Source of the DNA: Algoriphagus formosus
Lineage (GTDB): Bacteria; Bacteroidota; Bacteroidia; Cytophagales; Cyclobacteriaceae
Length of the DNA: 64,000 bases
NCBI RefSeq assembly: GCF_002807035.1
Contig: NZ_NIUC01000002.1
Span: 959,267-1,023,266, forward strand
Direction: 5' to 3'
The notes below the pieces were generated by a model that was given only the letters and a program-made list of their open reading frames with translations, was not told where the DNA came from and did not search any database. Shown piece after piece: positions 43,488-51,864 of the stretch. Each line of letters opens with the position of its first letter. The first letter of the stretch is position 1. A program made the translations under genes and the position numbers.

Positions 43488-46316
43488 ATGATGAGAAAAT
43501 ACCTACTCTTTATTTTTACCATATTTATGTTCTCCAGCTTTGCAAAGGGACAAACCTTTTCGCAATTACAAAGCTGGGGCTTAGACTTTGAGTCAATACA
43601 TTGGACATCTAATCTTCATGGAGTTATTGTAGGTGAGCAAATTATTGCAGTCACAGAAGATGGAGGAGAAAGCTGGCAGGAAGTTCCTAGAAATTTTGAT
43701 TTCAGGTTTTTTGATTTGACATTTCTTAGCGAGAATACCGGAATTGCGGTCGGTGAACAAGGTCAAATTTATTACTCTTGGGATGGGGGGAAAACTTGGG
43801 AGTCGTCTGACTCCGGTACTACAAAGGATATTTTTAGTGTTTCACAAATTAATGAAACGGAGGCAATTGCTGTTGGAGCTGATGGTTTAATAATTAAATC
43901 AACTGATGAAGGAAAAACCTGGGTAGAAGTGGATTCCAATTTAAGCTCAAACCTCAATGAAGTGGATTTCTCGAGTAGTGGGCTTGGAGTTTTAGCTGGA
44001 GATCAGGGACTTGTTGCCCAATCCAAGGATATGGGTGAAACATGGGAAATCACCTCAGTAGCCACCTCTGAGAATTTAAAGAGCATAAAAATCTCAGCTT
44101 CGGGTAAAGTTTACGCGGCAGGGGAAGCAGGAACTATTATCCATTCCCTTGATACTGGTAAAACATGGACTAGTATTCAAACGTCCGAGGCTGTAGATTT
44201 TTACAGCCTAAGCATCGGAGAATTGGATGAAAGGATAATTAATGTCGCGGGAGCTAATAATGCATTATTTAGGTCTGTTAATTCGGGAACAAGTTTTTCA
44301 AAAATCAACCTGCCTGCCCAAGGCAATGAAAGAACAATTAAGGAACTAGGCTTCAAACCAGATGAAAACACGATTTACGCTGTCGGTCAAGATGGATATT
44401 CCATCACATCTACTAATGCTGGAAACTCTTGGGCATTAAAACTTTTGGGTAATCGTGTAGATTTTTATACTCTGGAATTTCTATCCAACACCTTTGCGAT
44501 AGCTGCAGGAACTGAAGGGAAGTTTTTCGTAACCACCAATGCATTTAGATCAGTAATTGAAAGGCCCATTCCGGATAAAATCTCAATTCTTACCGCTGAT
44601 TTTTGGAACGGAAATTACGGTTTTGTTGCTGGAGAAAACGGTAACATTTATAGAACGTCCAATGGTGGACAATCATGGACGCCACTTCCGATCCAAACAA
44701 ATCATTCTCTGAAAGGAATTCATTTATTCCTTCCCGAATTCCCCTATCTGTCGGGACAATCTGGCCTGATTGTGCGTTCTTCTGGCACTAGCGGCAACTC
44801 CTGGGAACTTTTTCAGCAGGAAACCACCGATACCGACCAAGATATAAATGACCTTTTAGGTTTTGATCTTCAAAACGCCATGACGGTAGGAGAGGGTGGC
44901 TACATCAGTATTTCTAATAATGGCTCAGATTGGCCAAGAATCGAATCTGGAACAGAGAATGATCTTTACTTCACATCACAACTGAGCGATTCAACTGCAA
45001 TTGTGGTTGGTGAAAAAGGGACCATTTTAAAAACAGAGGACCTAGGCAGGTCTTGGAAAAAGATACCGACTGAGTATGAAATAAACTTTTTAGGAGTTGA
45101 TTTTTTTGATGATAAAACAGGTTTTATTGTAGGAAAAGAAGGCCTATTTCTGATCAGCGTCGATGGCGGTGAGTCATGGACCGAATTCGATTCAAAAACA
45201 AAAAGAGATTTGCATGCAATCCAATCAGTGAATCCCAATAAAGCATTTGCAGTGGGGAAGGATGGGGTTGTTATTGGATACGATTGTGTACCACCTTCTG
45301 GAGGATTGGCAGAAATTTCAGGTCCTAGCTTTACTTGTCTGGAAATGAAAACATACACAATTGCTGATTCCCCTGCACCTGGATCAGAAATCACCTGGCG
45401 TGTAGACGGAGGCAATATCATTTCAGGTCAAGGCACTTCCGAAATCGAAGTGGAATGGACTGATCCGGGTAGAAAAGGGGTCTTCGTCAGTCGCCAGAAT
45501 TTCTGTGGATCTGGAGAAACCTCATACATGGAGGTAATTGTCTCTGATATCCCACCTCAAAATCTTCAAATCCAGGGAGAAGGAACTACCTGCGTGGATC
45601 AAACAGAGACTTACGCAGTCCCGGCACTAGAAGGTGTAACTTATACCTGGAATGCAGCAGGTGGTACCATCATCTCAGGACAAGGGACTGCCGAGGTTGA
45701 GGTAGAGTGGACACAAGCTGGCCAAACTACACTGACTGCTACACCCGAAAATAGCTGTGGTACCATTGATCCAGTCCTTCTTCCTATTCAAGTGATCGCA
45801 AGCCCTAGCCAACCTGGCGAAATTCAAGGCGAAAGTATCTTGGCTCCGGGAAATTACTTTTATGAGGTTCAAAATCAGCCCAACTTTAATTTCCAATGGC
45901 AAATAGAAGGTGAAGGAAGGATTTTGAACGGTCAGGGGACCAACAGAGTAGAAGTATCCTGGGTGGAAGAGGGGGAATATAGCCTGACAGTAGCTGCCCA
46001 AAATGCATGTGGGTTTGGACCAGAGAGGAGCTTGCCTGTCATTGTCAGTCTAGTGACATCATTGGAGCCTTCACCTGATATCAAAGGATTGAAAGTCTTC
46101 CCAAATCCATCCACAGGAAGAGTGTTCATTGAGGCAGAATTTTTAGACCAGTGGAATTCAATTGATATTTTTGATCCCAATGGAAAATCCATTGAAATGC
46201 TTCCAATCAATAAGGGACAAAAACGGATCGAAATTAAAGATCTTCGGCCGGGATTGTATTTTATCCGAATGACGGGGTCTGCTGAACTGGTAGTCAGAAA
46301 AATTCTTGTTCAATAG
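43488..46316 (+). CDS. T9SS-exported YCF48-repeat and PKD-like protein
   Basis: A 942-aa secreted protein. A signal peptide (ending SFAKGQ) is followed by about 600 residues with some 13 BNR/YCF48-type blades (AVTEDGGESWQEV, YYSWDGGKTWES, KSTDEGKTWVEV, KTEDLGRSWKKI). Then come three PKD/Ig-like repeats sharing the ISGQGTxExEVEW motif, and a type IX secretion C-terminal domain (GLKVFPNPSTGRVFIEAEF, then LRPGLYFIRMTGSAELVVRK). It is likely anchored to or released from the cell surface, for adhesion or glycan binding. The start was placed at the first of two adjacent ATGs. The function of this blade set is not known. Confidence 0.85.
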   Translation: MMRKYLLFIFTIFMFSSFAKGQTFSQLQSWGLDFESIHWTSNLHGVIVGEQIIAVTEDGGESWQEVPRNFDFRFFDLTFLSENTGIAVGEQGQIYYSWDGGKTWESSDSGTTKDIFSVSQINETEAIAVGADGLIIKSTDEGKTWVEVDSNLSSNLNEVDFSSSGLGVLAGDQGLVAQSKDMGETWEITSVATSENLKSIKISASGKVYAAGEAGTIIHSLDTGKTWTSIQTSEAVDFYSLSIGELDERIINVAGANNALFRSVNSGTSFSKINLPAQGNERTIKELGFKPDENTIYAVGQDGYSITSTNAGNSWALKLLGNRVDFYTLEFLSNTFAIAAGTEGKFFVTTNAFRSVIERPIPDKISILTADFWNGNYGFVAGENGNIYRTSNGGQSWTPLPIQTNHSLKGIHLFLPEFPYLSGQSGLIVRSSGTSGNSWELFQQETTDTDQDINDLLGFDLQNAMTVGEGGYISISNNGSDWPRIESGTENDLYFTSQLSDSTAIVVGEKGTILKTEDLGRSWKKIPTEYEINFLGVDFFDDKTGFIVGKEGLFLISVDGGESWTEFDSKTKRDLHAIQSVNPNKAFAVGKDGVVIGYDCVPPSGGLAEISGPSFTCLEMKTYTIADSPAPGSEITWRVDGGNIISGQGTSEIEVEWTDPGRKGVFVSRQNFCGSGETSYMEVIVSDIPPQNLQIQGEGTTCVDQTETYAVPALEGVTYTWNAAGGTIISGQGTAEVEVEWTQAGQTTLTATPENSCGTIDPVLLPIQVIASPSQPGEIQGESILAPGNYFYEVQNQPNFNFQWQIEGEGRILNGQGTNRVEVSWVEEGEYSLTVAAQNACGFGPERSLPVIVSLVTSLEPSPDIKGLKVFPNPSTGRVFIEAEFLDQWNSIDIFDPNGKSIEMLPINKGQKRIEIKDLRPGLYFIRMTGSAELVVRKILVQ

Positions 46317-46317
46317 A

Positions 46318-46346
46318 AAAAAATTCTCACCACATAGAATTTTTTC
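46318..46346 (+). terminator. AT-rich terminator after the T9SS gene
   Basis: AAAAAATTCT (46318-46327) pairs with AGAATTTTTT (46336-46345) directly after the stop codon. The stem is AT-rich, so strength is uncertain. Confidence 0.5.
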
Positions 46347-46529
46347 ACTTGACTTATTTTTTCGAGAGAACCAAATTTTATTTGGCGATTGTAAAATTAT
46401 ATCTTTTTTATTCTATATTTTTAAAATATCATACCGTATCATATAATTAATCCAAATTATATTAGGTTTTTTCATTTGGGAATTCCGAAAATTTTTTGAT
46501 GATTTGAGAAGAATATAAACCCAAATTTT

Positions 46530-47762
46530 ATGCATTCACTTGCCCCAGAGAGTTTGATGATGTCGTATGGCTACAAGCCAGAATGGTCAGAAGGAGCTGT
46601 CAAATGTCCCATTTTCCAGACATCCACCTTCGTTTTCAAAAGTGCAAAAGAAGGAAAAGAGTTTTTTGAAATCGCCTATGGAAAAAGAGAAAAATCACCA
46701 GAGGAACAACCGGGCCTAATCTACTCCAGACTGAATAATCCAGACCTTCAAATTCTGGAGGAACGGCTGACACTATGGGATGGTGCAGATGAATGCGCTG
46801 TTTTCGAAAGTGGCATGTCTGCGATTTCGACTGTTTTACTAGAGTTTTTGAGACCTGGGGATGCTTTGCTATATAGTAAACCTGTCTATGGAGGAACGGA
46901 TCACTTTATCAACAAAGTCTTGCCTCAATACGGGATTGAAGGTGTAGGTTTTACCAACGCCATGGATGAGGAAACTTTGATATCCATAGCTCAAGGGAAA
47001 AATGTGAAACTGATTTACATCGAAACTCCCGCTAACCCTACCAATGCCCTTTTCGATCTGACCCTTTGCAAAAAGGTAGCTGACCGGCTAAGTACCCCAG
47101 AAAATCAAGTTTATGTCGTAGTAGACAATACCTATATGGGGCCTCTTTGGCAACATCCTCTGAAGTTAGGAGCTGATTTGGTAGTTTATTCAGCGACCAA
47201 ATATATTGGAGGGCATTCGGACTTGATAGCCGGTGCTGTCCTTGGGCGATCTGAATTAATGCAACGAGTACGAACGCTCCGGACTTTTTTGGGAAATATG
47301 GCAGGGCCATGGACCGGTTGGTTATTGATGAGAAGCCTAGAAACGCTGAAAGTAAGAATGACACAGCAGGCAATAAATGCCGAAAAAGTAGCCGATTTCC
47401 TTAAAAATCATCCAAAAGTAAGTAAGGTTTACTATTTAGGACATTTAGAAGAAGGTGACCCTCAATATGAGATTTTTAAGCATCAGCTGTCCTCAGCAGG
47501 TGCAATGGTCTCTTTTGACATAGAGGGAGGAGAAGAAGCGGCTTTCCGATTCCTAGACAACCTCAAACTCTTCAAACTAGCAGTTTCACTAGGTAGTACC
47601 GAGTCTCTTGCAGAACATCCGGCCACCATGACTCACAGTGATGTAGATGAAGGAGACCGGGCAGAAATTGGTATTTCTGAAAACCTAGTCAGGCTTTCTA
47701 TCGGGGTGGAATATTTTGAAGACCTAATTTGGGATATCTCTGAGGCACTTGAAAAAGCTTAG
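46530..47762 (+). CDS. Cys/Met metabolism PLP-dependent enzyme (cystathionine gamma-synthase family)
   Basis: A 410-aa PLP enzyme: GAVKCPIFQTSTFVFKSAKE near the start, YSRLNNPDLQILEERL, VFESGMSAISTVLLEFL, and the PLP-lysine segment VVYSATKYIGGHSDLIAG (near residue 221). This is the cystathionine gamma-synthase / methionine gamma-lyase family. An insertion (about residues 45-65, AYGKREKSPEEQPG) before YSR departs from the standard enzymes, as in a Bacteroidota subgroup. The reaction cannot be fixed from sequence alone. The 213-bp gap upstream is AT-rich and shows no clear promoter. Confidence 0.87.
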   Translation: MHSLAPESLMMSYGYKPEWSEGAVKCPIFQTSTFVFKSAKEGKEFFEIAYGKREKSPEEQPGLIYSRLNNPDLQILEERLTLWDGADECAVFESGMSAISTVLLEFLRPGDALLYSKPVYGGTDHFINKVLPQYGIEGVGFTNAMDEETLISIAQGKNVKLIYIETPANPTNALFDLTLCKKVADRLSTPENQVYVVVDNTYMGPLWQHPLKLGADLVVYSATKYIGGHSDLIAGAVLGRSELMQRVRTLRTFLGNMAGPWTGWLLMRSLETLKVRMTQQAINAEKVADFLKNHPKVSKVYYLGHLEEGDPQYEIFKHQLSSAGAMVSFDIEGGEEAAFRFLDNLKLFKLAVSLGSTESLAEHPATMTHSDVDEGDRAEIGISENLVRLSIGVEYFEDLIWDISEALEKA

Positions 47763-47794
47763 AAAACGAAAAACCAAAATTCAAAGAGTACCCT

Positions 47795-47830
47795 TAACAC
47801 TTGATATTTGCTACTAAATACTGGCTACTA
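47795..47830 (+). repeat. Degenerate TTTGCTACTAAATACTGGCTACT-type repeat
   Basis: Between the PLP-enzyme gene and the GNAT gene, ATTTGCTACTAAATACTGG is followed by CTACTAAAC, a short near-tandem unit. It resembles the units after the carotenoid gene at 28.3 kb in style. Confidence 0.4.
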
Positions 47831-47834
47831 AACA

Positions 47835-48359
47835 TCACTCTTCCCCTCTGATTTTTACATATTGAAAAAGGTCTCCTACGGTTCCTCTTTTAACGTAGGC
47901 CTTTTTCAATATGGCTTCGGGAACATAGCCTGCCTTTTCTAGCACATTCATAGACTCTCCATTGTAATCAAAAACCTGGGCAAAAACCCGCTGAATATCA
48001 AAGCGCTCAAAAAGGTAATCGGTATAAAGTCTAACTGCTTCGGTAGCAATTCCTTTTCCCCAAAAAGGCTCTCCTACCCAGAACCCCAATTCCACGTTTG
48101 TTCGTAATTCATCTTTGCCTCGCTCCGAACCTATAGCTCCAGCTAACTTGCCCTCGAATTCGATCGCGAAGTTTTGCGGGGGATTAAATTTTTGATTATG
48201 CTCAATCCAGTGACGGGCATCATGGATGGTATATGGTTGCGGGAAACTGTCCCGCAAATTCATCGCTATTTTGGGATTATTAGCCAAAGGATATAATTGG
48301 TGGAAGTGATTTTCATTCCACGTTACCAGCTTAATTTCTTTTTCTCCTGCAAGTATCAT
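47835..48359 (-). CDS. GNAT family N-acetyltransferase (RimJ/RimL-like)
   Basis: A 174-aa acetyltransferase of the RimJ/RimL type: KLVTWNENHFHQLYPLANNP, ARHWIEHNQKFNPPQNFAIE, the acetyl-CoA loop ELGFWVGEPFWGKGIATEAV, and RVFAQVFDYNGESMNVLEKA. Such proteins acetylate N-termini or small molecules. The start was moved to the ATG at 48357-48359, since the longer N-terminus is hydrophobic and out of family. No functional partner is adjacent. Confidence 0.8.
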   Translation of the reverse strand: MILAGEKEIKLVTWNENHFHQLYPLANNPKIAMNLRDSFPQPYTIHDARHWIEHNQKFNPPQNFAIEFEGKLAGAIGSERGKDELRTNVELGFWVGEPFWGKGIATEAVRLYTDYLFERFDIQRVFAQVFDYNGESMNVLEKAGYVPEAILKKAYVKRGTVGDLFQYVKIRGEE

Positions 48360-48444
48360 AACAGCAATTCCTAACAATCAGGGAATATAACTCCCTATCC
48401 AAGCAATCTACAAAAATAGCCCCAGTTTTACGCAAAAGGTCAAT

Positions 48445-49521
48445 TTATTCTTCCAGACCAGAGTTTTGCATTTTCTCAAGGTTTTCTGCCAAGCGCAAGG
48501 CAGAAATAAACTCTTCAATATTCCCATCCATCACTTCGGGGAGATTATAGACGGTCTTGTTGATTCGGTGATCAGTCACCCGAGACTGGGGATAGTTATA
48601 GGTTCGGATTTTATCTGATCGATCTCCACTACCTACCATGGATTTACGCTGCGCTCCCACGGATTCATTGTGCTTGGCTAGTTCGATCTCATATAGTCTG
48701 GATCGAAGGACCTTCAGCGCTTTCTCAAAGTTTTTGATTTGAGACTTTTCATCCTGACAGGTCACCACCAATCCTGTGGGATTGTGGGTCAATCGAACCG
48801 CCGAATAGGTAGTATTGACAGACTGGCCACCTGGACCGGAGGAGCAGTAGGTATCCTTCCGAATATCATTCATATCGAGATGAACCTCAACTTCATCCAT
48901 TTCAGGTAGCACGGCCACTGAAGCGGCAGAGGTATGTACCCGACCCTGAGATTCTGTAGCCGGCACACGCTGCACTCGATGTACTCCGGATTCATATTTG
49001 AGCATGCCATACACATCTGCCCCGGATACCGTAGCAATGATCTCTTTGTAGCCTCCTGCAGAGCCAAAAGTCAAATCTAAAACGGTCAACTTCCACCCTT
49101 GCATCTCACAGAATCGCTGATACATTCTGAATAAGTCGCCTGCAAAAATCGCTGCCTCATCGCCTCCTGTACCACCTCGGATTTCTAAAATACAGTCCTT
49201 AGAATCGTTGGGATCTTTAGGAATCAAGAGTTGCTTGAGATGCTCTTCCATCGAATCCTTACGCTCTCGCAATTCATCCAGCTCAGATTTGGCCATTTCG
49301 CGAAAATCAGGATCTTTTTCCTTTTCTAAAATCTCCTTTGAGCTATCAATATTTTGAAGAATCAACTTGTACTCGTCATATGCTTCCACTACCTTTTCAA
49401 GGTCTTTATACTCCTTGGTGAGCTTGGCATACTTACTCATATCCGACATGGATTCGGGCAGGATGATGAGTTGTCCAACTTCTTCAAATCTCTCTTTTAG
49501 GGCCTGTAATTTATCTAGCAT
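48445..49521 (-). CDS. prfA: Peptide chain release factor 1
   Basis: A 358-aa class I release factor that reads UAA and UAG. It has the GGQ motif in CSSGPGGQSVNTTYSAVRLT (near residue 230) and the preceding ATESQGRVHTSAASVAVLPE. The start ATG at 49519-49521 begins LDKLQALKERFEEVGQL, matching the family N-terminus better than the seven-codon extension. A TAnnTTTG -7 box lies 19 bp upstream on the minus strand. Confidence 0.92.
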   Translation of the reverse strand: MLDKLQALKERFEEVGQLIILPESMSDMSKYAKLTKEYKDLEKVVEAYDEYKLILQNIDSSKEILEKEKDPDFREMAKSELDELRERKDSMEEHLKQLLIPKDPNDSKDCILEIRGGTGGDEAAIFAGDLFRMYQRFCEMQGWKLTVLDLTFGSAGGYKEIIATVSGADVYGMLKYESGVHRVQRVPATESQGRVHTSAASVAVLPEMDEVEVHLDMNDIRKDTYCSSGPGGQSVNTTYSAVRLTHNPTGLVVTCQDEKSQIKNFEKALKVLRSRLYEIELAKHNESVGAQRKSMVGSGDRSDKIRTYNYPQSRVTDHRINKTVYNLPEVMDGNIEEFISALRLAENLEKMQNSGLEE

Positions 49522-49539
49522 GGTTTTTTCTTCGCTTTG

Positions 49540-49547
49540 CAAAAGTA
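49540..49547 (-). promoter_or_regulatory. Candidate -7 box for prfA
   Basis: Read leftward, 49547-49540 is TACTTTTG, matching TAnnTTTG, and lies 19 bp upstream of the prfA ATG. No -33 element is evident. Confidence 0.3.
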
Positions 49548-49637
49548 AGGATTAATTCTCGCTTGGGAAGAAGAGACAATATTCCAGATGTATCATTTTC
49601 GAACTCCTTTTCGTTCCAGCACCATAGATTGACTCAT

Positions 49638-49874
49638 ATGAAGGTATTCCAGAATGCTAGCTTTATTTTTCTTGTTTTACTTCTAGCAAATTGCTCGGAG
49701 GACACCCAAATTCATGATTGTATCGATCGGTCTAAAATCAACCTAGATGCAGCGTGCATTACCCTCTATGAACCTGTCTGCGGTTGTGATGGAAAAACCT
49801 ACAGCAATGAGTGCAATGCCATTAATTCAGGAGTCACCAGCTTTTCCTCAAGAGCTTGCGATGAAAAAAATTAA
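49638..49874 (+). CDS. Kazal-type protease-inhibitor-like lipoprotein
   Basis: A 78-aa protein starting at MKVFQNASFIF, with a lipoprotein signal (LLLANCSED) and one Kazal-type domain: CITLYEPVCGCDGKTYSNEC, then NSGVTSFSSRAC. Six Cys in the Kazal spacing are present. Such domains inhibit serine proteases in animals; bacterial lipoprotein forms may shield against host, predator or own proteases. An upstream in-frame ATG (49563) gives a 25-residue unlikely leader and was not used. Confidence 0.8.
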   Translation: MKVFQNASFIFLVLLLANCSEDTQIHDCIDRSKINLDAACITLYEPVCGCDGKTYSNECNAINSGVTSFSSRACDEKN

Positions 49875-49896
49875 GGCTCCGTTGATTTGGAGCCTT
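49864..49896 (-). terminator. Terminator of glmS
   Basis: AAGGCTCC (49873-49880) pairs with GGAGCCTT (49889-49896), 5 bp after the glmS stop. Leftward it is followed by a TTTTTTT run inside the end of the Kazal gene. Plus-strand termination of that gene may also use it. Confidence 0.8.
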
Positions 49897-49901
49897 ATTT
49901 C

Positions 49902-51743
49902 TTATTCGACTGTAACAGATTTCGCCAAATTTCTCGGCTGATCCACATTACAACCACGCATCACGGCTATATGATAAGAGAGCAGTTGTAGTGGCACAAC
50001 GGCGACTAGTGGCGCAAAAGCTTCGTGGGTTTCAGGAATTTCAATCACGTGATCTGCCATACCCCGCACCTGTGTATCTCCCTCAGTGACTACTGCGATG
50101 ACCTTTCCTTTTCTGGCCTTCACCTCCTGAATATTAGAGACTACCTTTTCATAAGAGCTATCCTGCGTAGCAATAAAAATTACAGGCATTTCTTCATCAA
50201 TCAAGGCGATCGGACCATGCTTCATCTCTGCAGCTGGATAGCCTTCCGCATGGATATAAGAAATCTCCTTCAACTTCAAAGCACCTTCCAGAGCAACCGG
50301 AAAATTATATCCACGGCCTAGATAAAGGGCATTTCGTACATCTTTGTATTCTGAGGCGATGTACTCAATTTGCTTATTGGATTCCAATGCCTTTTCTACC
50401 TTAGAAGGAATGGCTTCTAGCTCATGAAGCAACTGGATATAGCGTCCTTCAGGCAAAGTACCACGCTGATAGCCCAACTTAAGCGCCATCATCGCCAAGA
50501 CTGAAATCTGAGCAGTAAATGCTTTGGTCGAAGCCACACCAATTTCTGGTCCTGCGTGAGTGTAAGAACCAGCATGCGTCGCCCGGGGGATGGAAGATCC
50601 CACCACATTACATACACCAAAAATGGTAGCTCCTTTGGACTTGGCAAGCTCAATAGCTGCTAAGGTATCAGCTGTCTCTCCGGATTGGGAGATCGCAATC
50701 ACAAAATCTCGATCATTGATCACCGGGTTTCGGTATCGGAATTCCGAAGCATATTCTACTTCGACCGGGACCCGGGCAAATTCCTCAAATAAATACTCAG
50801 CGACTAGCCCTGCGTGCCAAGAAGTTCCGCAAGCCGTGATTATGATTCGTTCGGCATTCTGGAATTTATTCATGTAATCACGCAAACCGCCCAAAACTAA
50901 ACGGCCTGACTTTGCATCCAATCGTCCTCGAAGACAGTCAGCGATGGACTTCGGCTGCTCATAGATTTCCTTCATCATGAAATGCTCATAGCCACCTTTT
51001 TCGATAGCCTCAAGCTCCATTTCCAGCTGATTGATGTAAGGATTGGTCTCCACATTTTCAATTGTCTTGACCTGAAGACGTCCATTTCGGATCACTGCAA
51101 TTTCGTAGTCATCCAGATACACCACCTTATTGGTGTATTCAATGATGGGGGTAGCATCAGATGCCAAAAAGTATTCATCCTCTCCCACTCCTATCACGAG
51201 AGGGGAACCCTTTCTGGCCGCTATCAAGGTATCCGGTTCTTCCAGATTAATCAAAACGATAGCATAAGCACCGACTACTTTATGAAGGGCAAGTCGTAAT
51301 GCCTCTTCAAGCGAACACTGATTGTGTTTTTGAATATCTTCGATAAACTTGATAAAAACTTCCGTGTCCGTTTCGGACTGAAAAGTATAGCCTTTTTGGA
51401 GAAGGTCTTTCTTTAGGACCTCGTAGTTTTCTATGATCCCATTATGGATCATGGCTAGTTTCTCCGAAGAAGAATAATGGGGGTGTGCATTGACATCATT
51501 AGGCTCTCCATGAGTAGCCCAACGGGTATGCCCGATTCCTATTTTAGACTGGATAGCTCCATTCGATTCAAGATGCTTTTCCAGTTCAGAGACTTTTCCT
51601 TTCTTTTTGTAAATACTCAGGCCTTTTTGATCCAACAGGGCTACTCCGGCACTGTCGTATCCTCGGTATTCCAAACGCTTGAGTCCTTTGATAATGATGG
51701 GCAAAGCTTCCTGCTGCCCCACATACGCTACAATTCCGCACAT
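49902..51743 (-). CDS. glmS: Glutamine--fructose-6-phosphate aminotransferase
   Basis: A 613-aa enzyme that makes glucosamine-6-phosphate, the first step of UDP-GlcNAc synthesis; glmM at 14 kb does the next. The glutaminase nucleophile is the Cys right after Met (CGIVAYVGQQEALPI), with GIGHTRWATHGEPNDVNAHP. SIS domains follow: ACGTSWHAGLVAEYLFEEFA, SQSGETADTLAAI, and the C-terminal GRGYNFPVALEGALKLKEI plus EHKHGPIALIDEE-like AEMKHGPIALIDEE. No ribozyme (glmS leader) was seen; that control is absent in this phylum. Confidence 0.95.
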   Translation of the reverse strand: MCGIVAYVGQQEALPIIIKGLKRLEYRGYDSAGVALLDQKGLSIYKKKGKVSELEKHLESNGAIQSKIGIGHTRWATHGEPNDVNAHPHYSSSEKLAMIHNGIIENYEVLKKDLLQKGYTFQSETDTEVFIKFIEDIQKHNQCSLEEALRLALHKVVGAYAIVLINLEEPDTLIAARKGSPLVIGVGEDEYFLASDATPIIEYTNKVVYLDDYEIAVIRNGRLQVKTIENVETNPYINQLEMELEAIEKGGYEHFMMKEIYEQPKSIADCLRGRLDAKSGRLVLGGLRDYMNKFQNAERIIITACGTSWHAGLVAEYLFEEFARVPVEVEYASEFRYRNPVINDRDFVIAISQSGETADTLAAIELAKSKGATIFGVCNVVGSSIPRATHAGSYTHAGPEIGVASTKAFTAQISVLAMMALKLGYQRGTLPEGRYIQLLHELEAIPSKVEKALESNKQIEYIASEYKDVRNALYLGRGYNFPVALEGALKLKEISYIHAEGYPAAEMKHGPIALIDEEMPVIFIATQDSSYEKVVSNIQEVKARKGKVIAVVTEGDTQVRGMADHVIEIPETHEAFAPLVAVVPLQLLSYHIAVMRGCNVDQPRNLAKSVTVE

Positions 51744-51798
51744 ATTGAAAAATAATTTAAGGTAAATTGAACTTCCACAAAGAAACAGCTTTCATGCC

Positions 51799-51839
51799 AA
51801 AAAAAAGAATCCACTTTCTTAAAATTTGAAAGTGGATTC
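51799..51839 (-). terminator. Terminator of the DUF4270 gene
   Basis: A 12-bp stem GAATCCACTTTC (51807-51818) / GAAAGTGGATTC (51828-51839) precedes a T-run (51799-51806 read leftward), 25 bp after the DUF4270 stop. It is a strong Rho-independent structure. Confidence 0.85.
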
Positions 51840-51864
51840 TAATTACTTTTTCGAAAACGATTGC

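Noticed and set aside
49563..49637. Longer start for the Kazal protein
   Set aside because: It would add a charged 25-residue leader before a complete lipoprotein signal.
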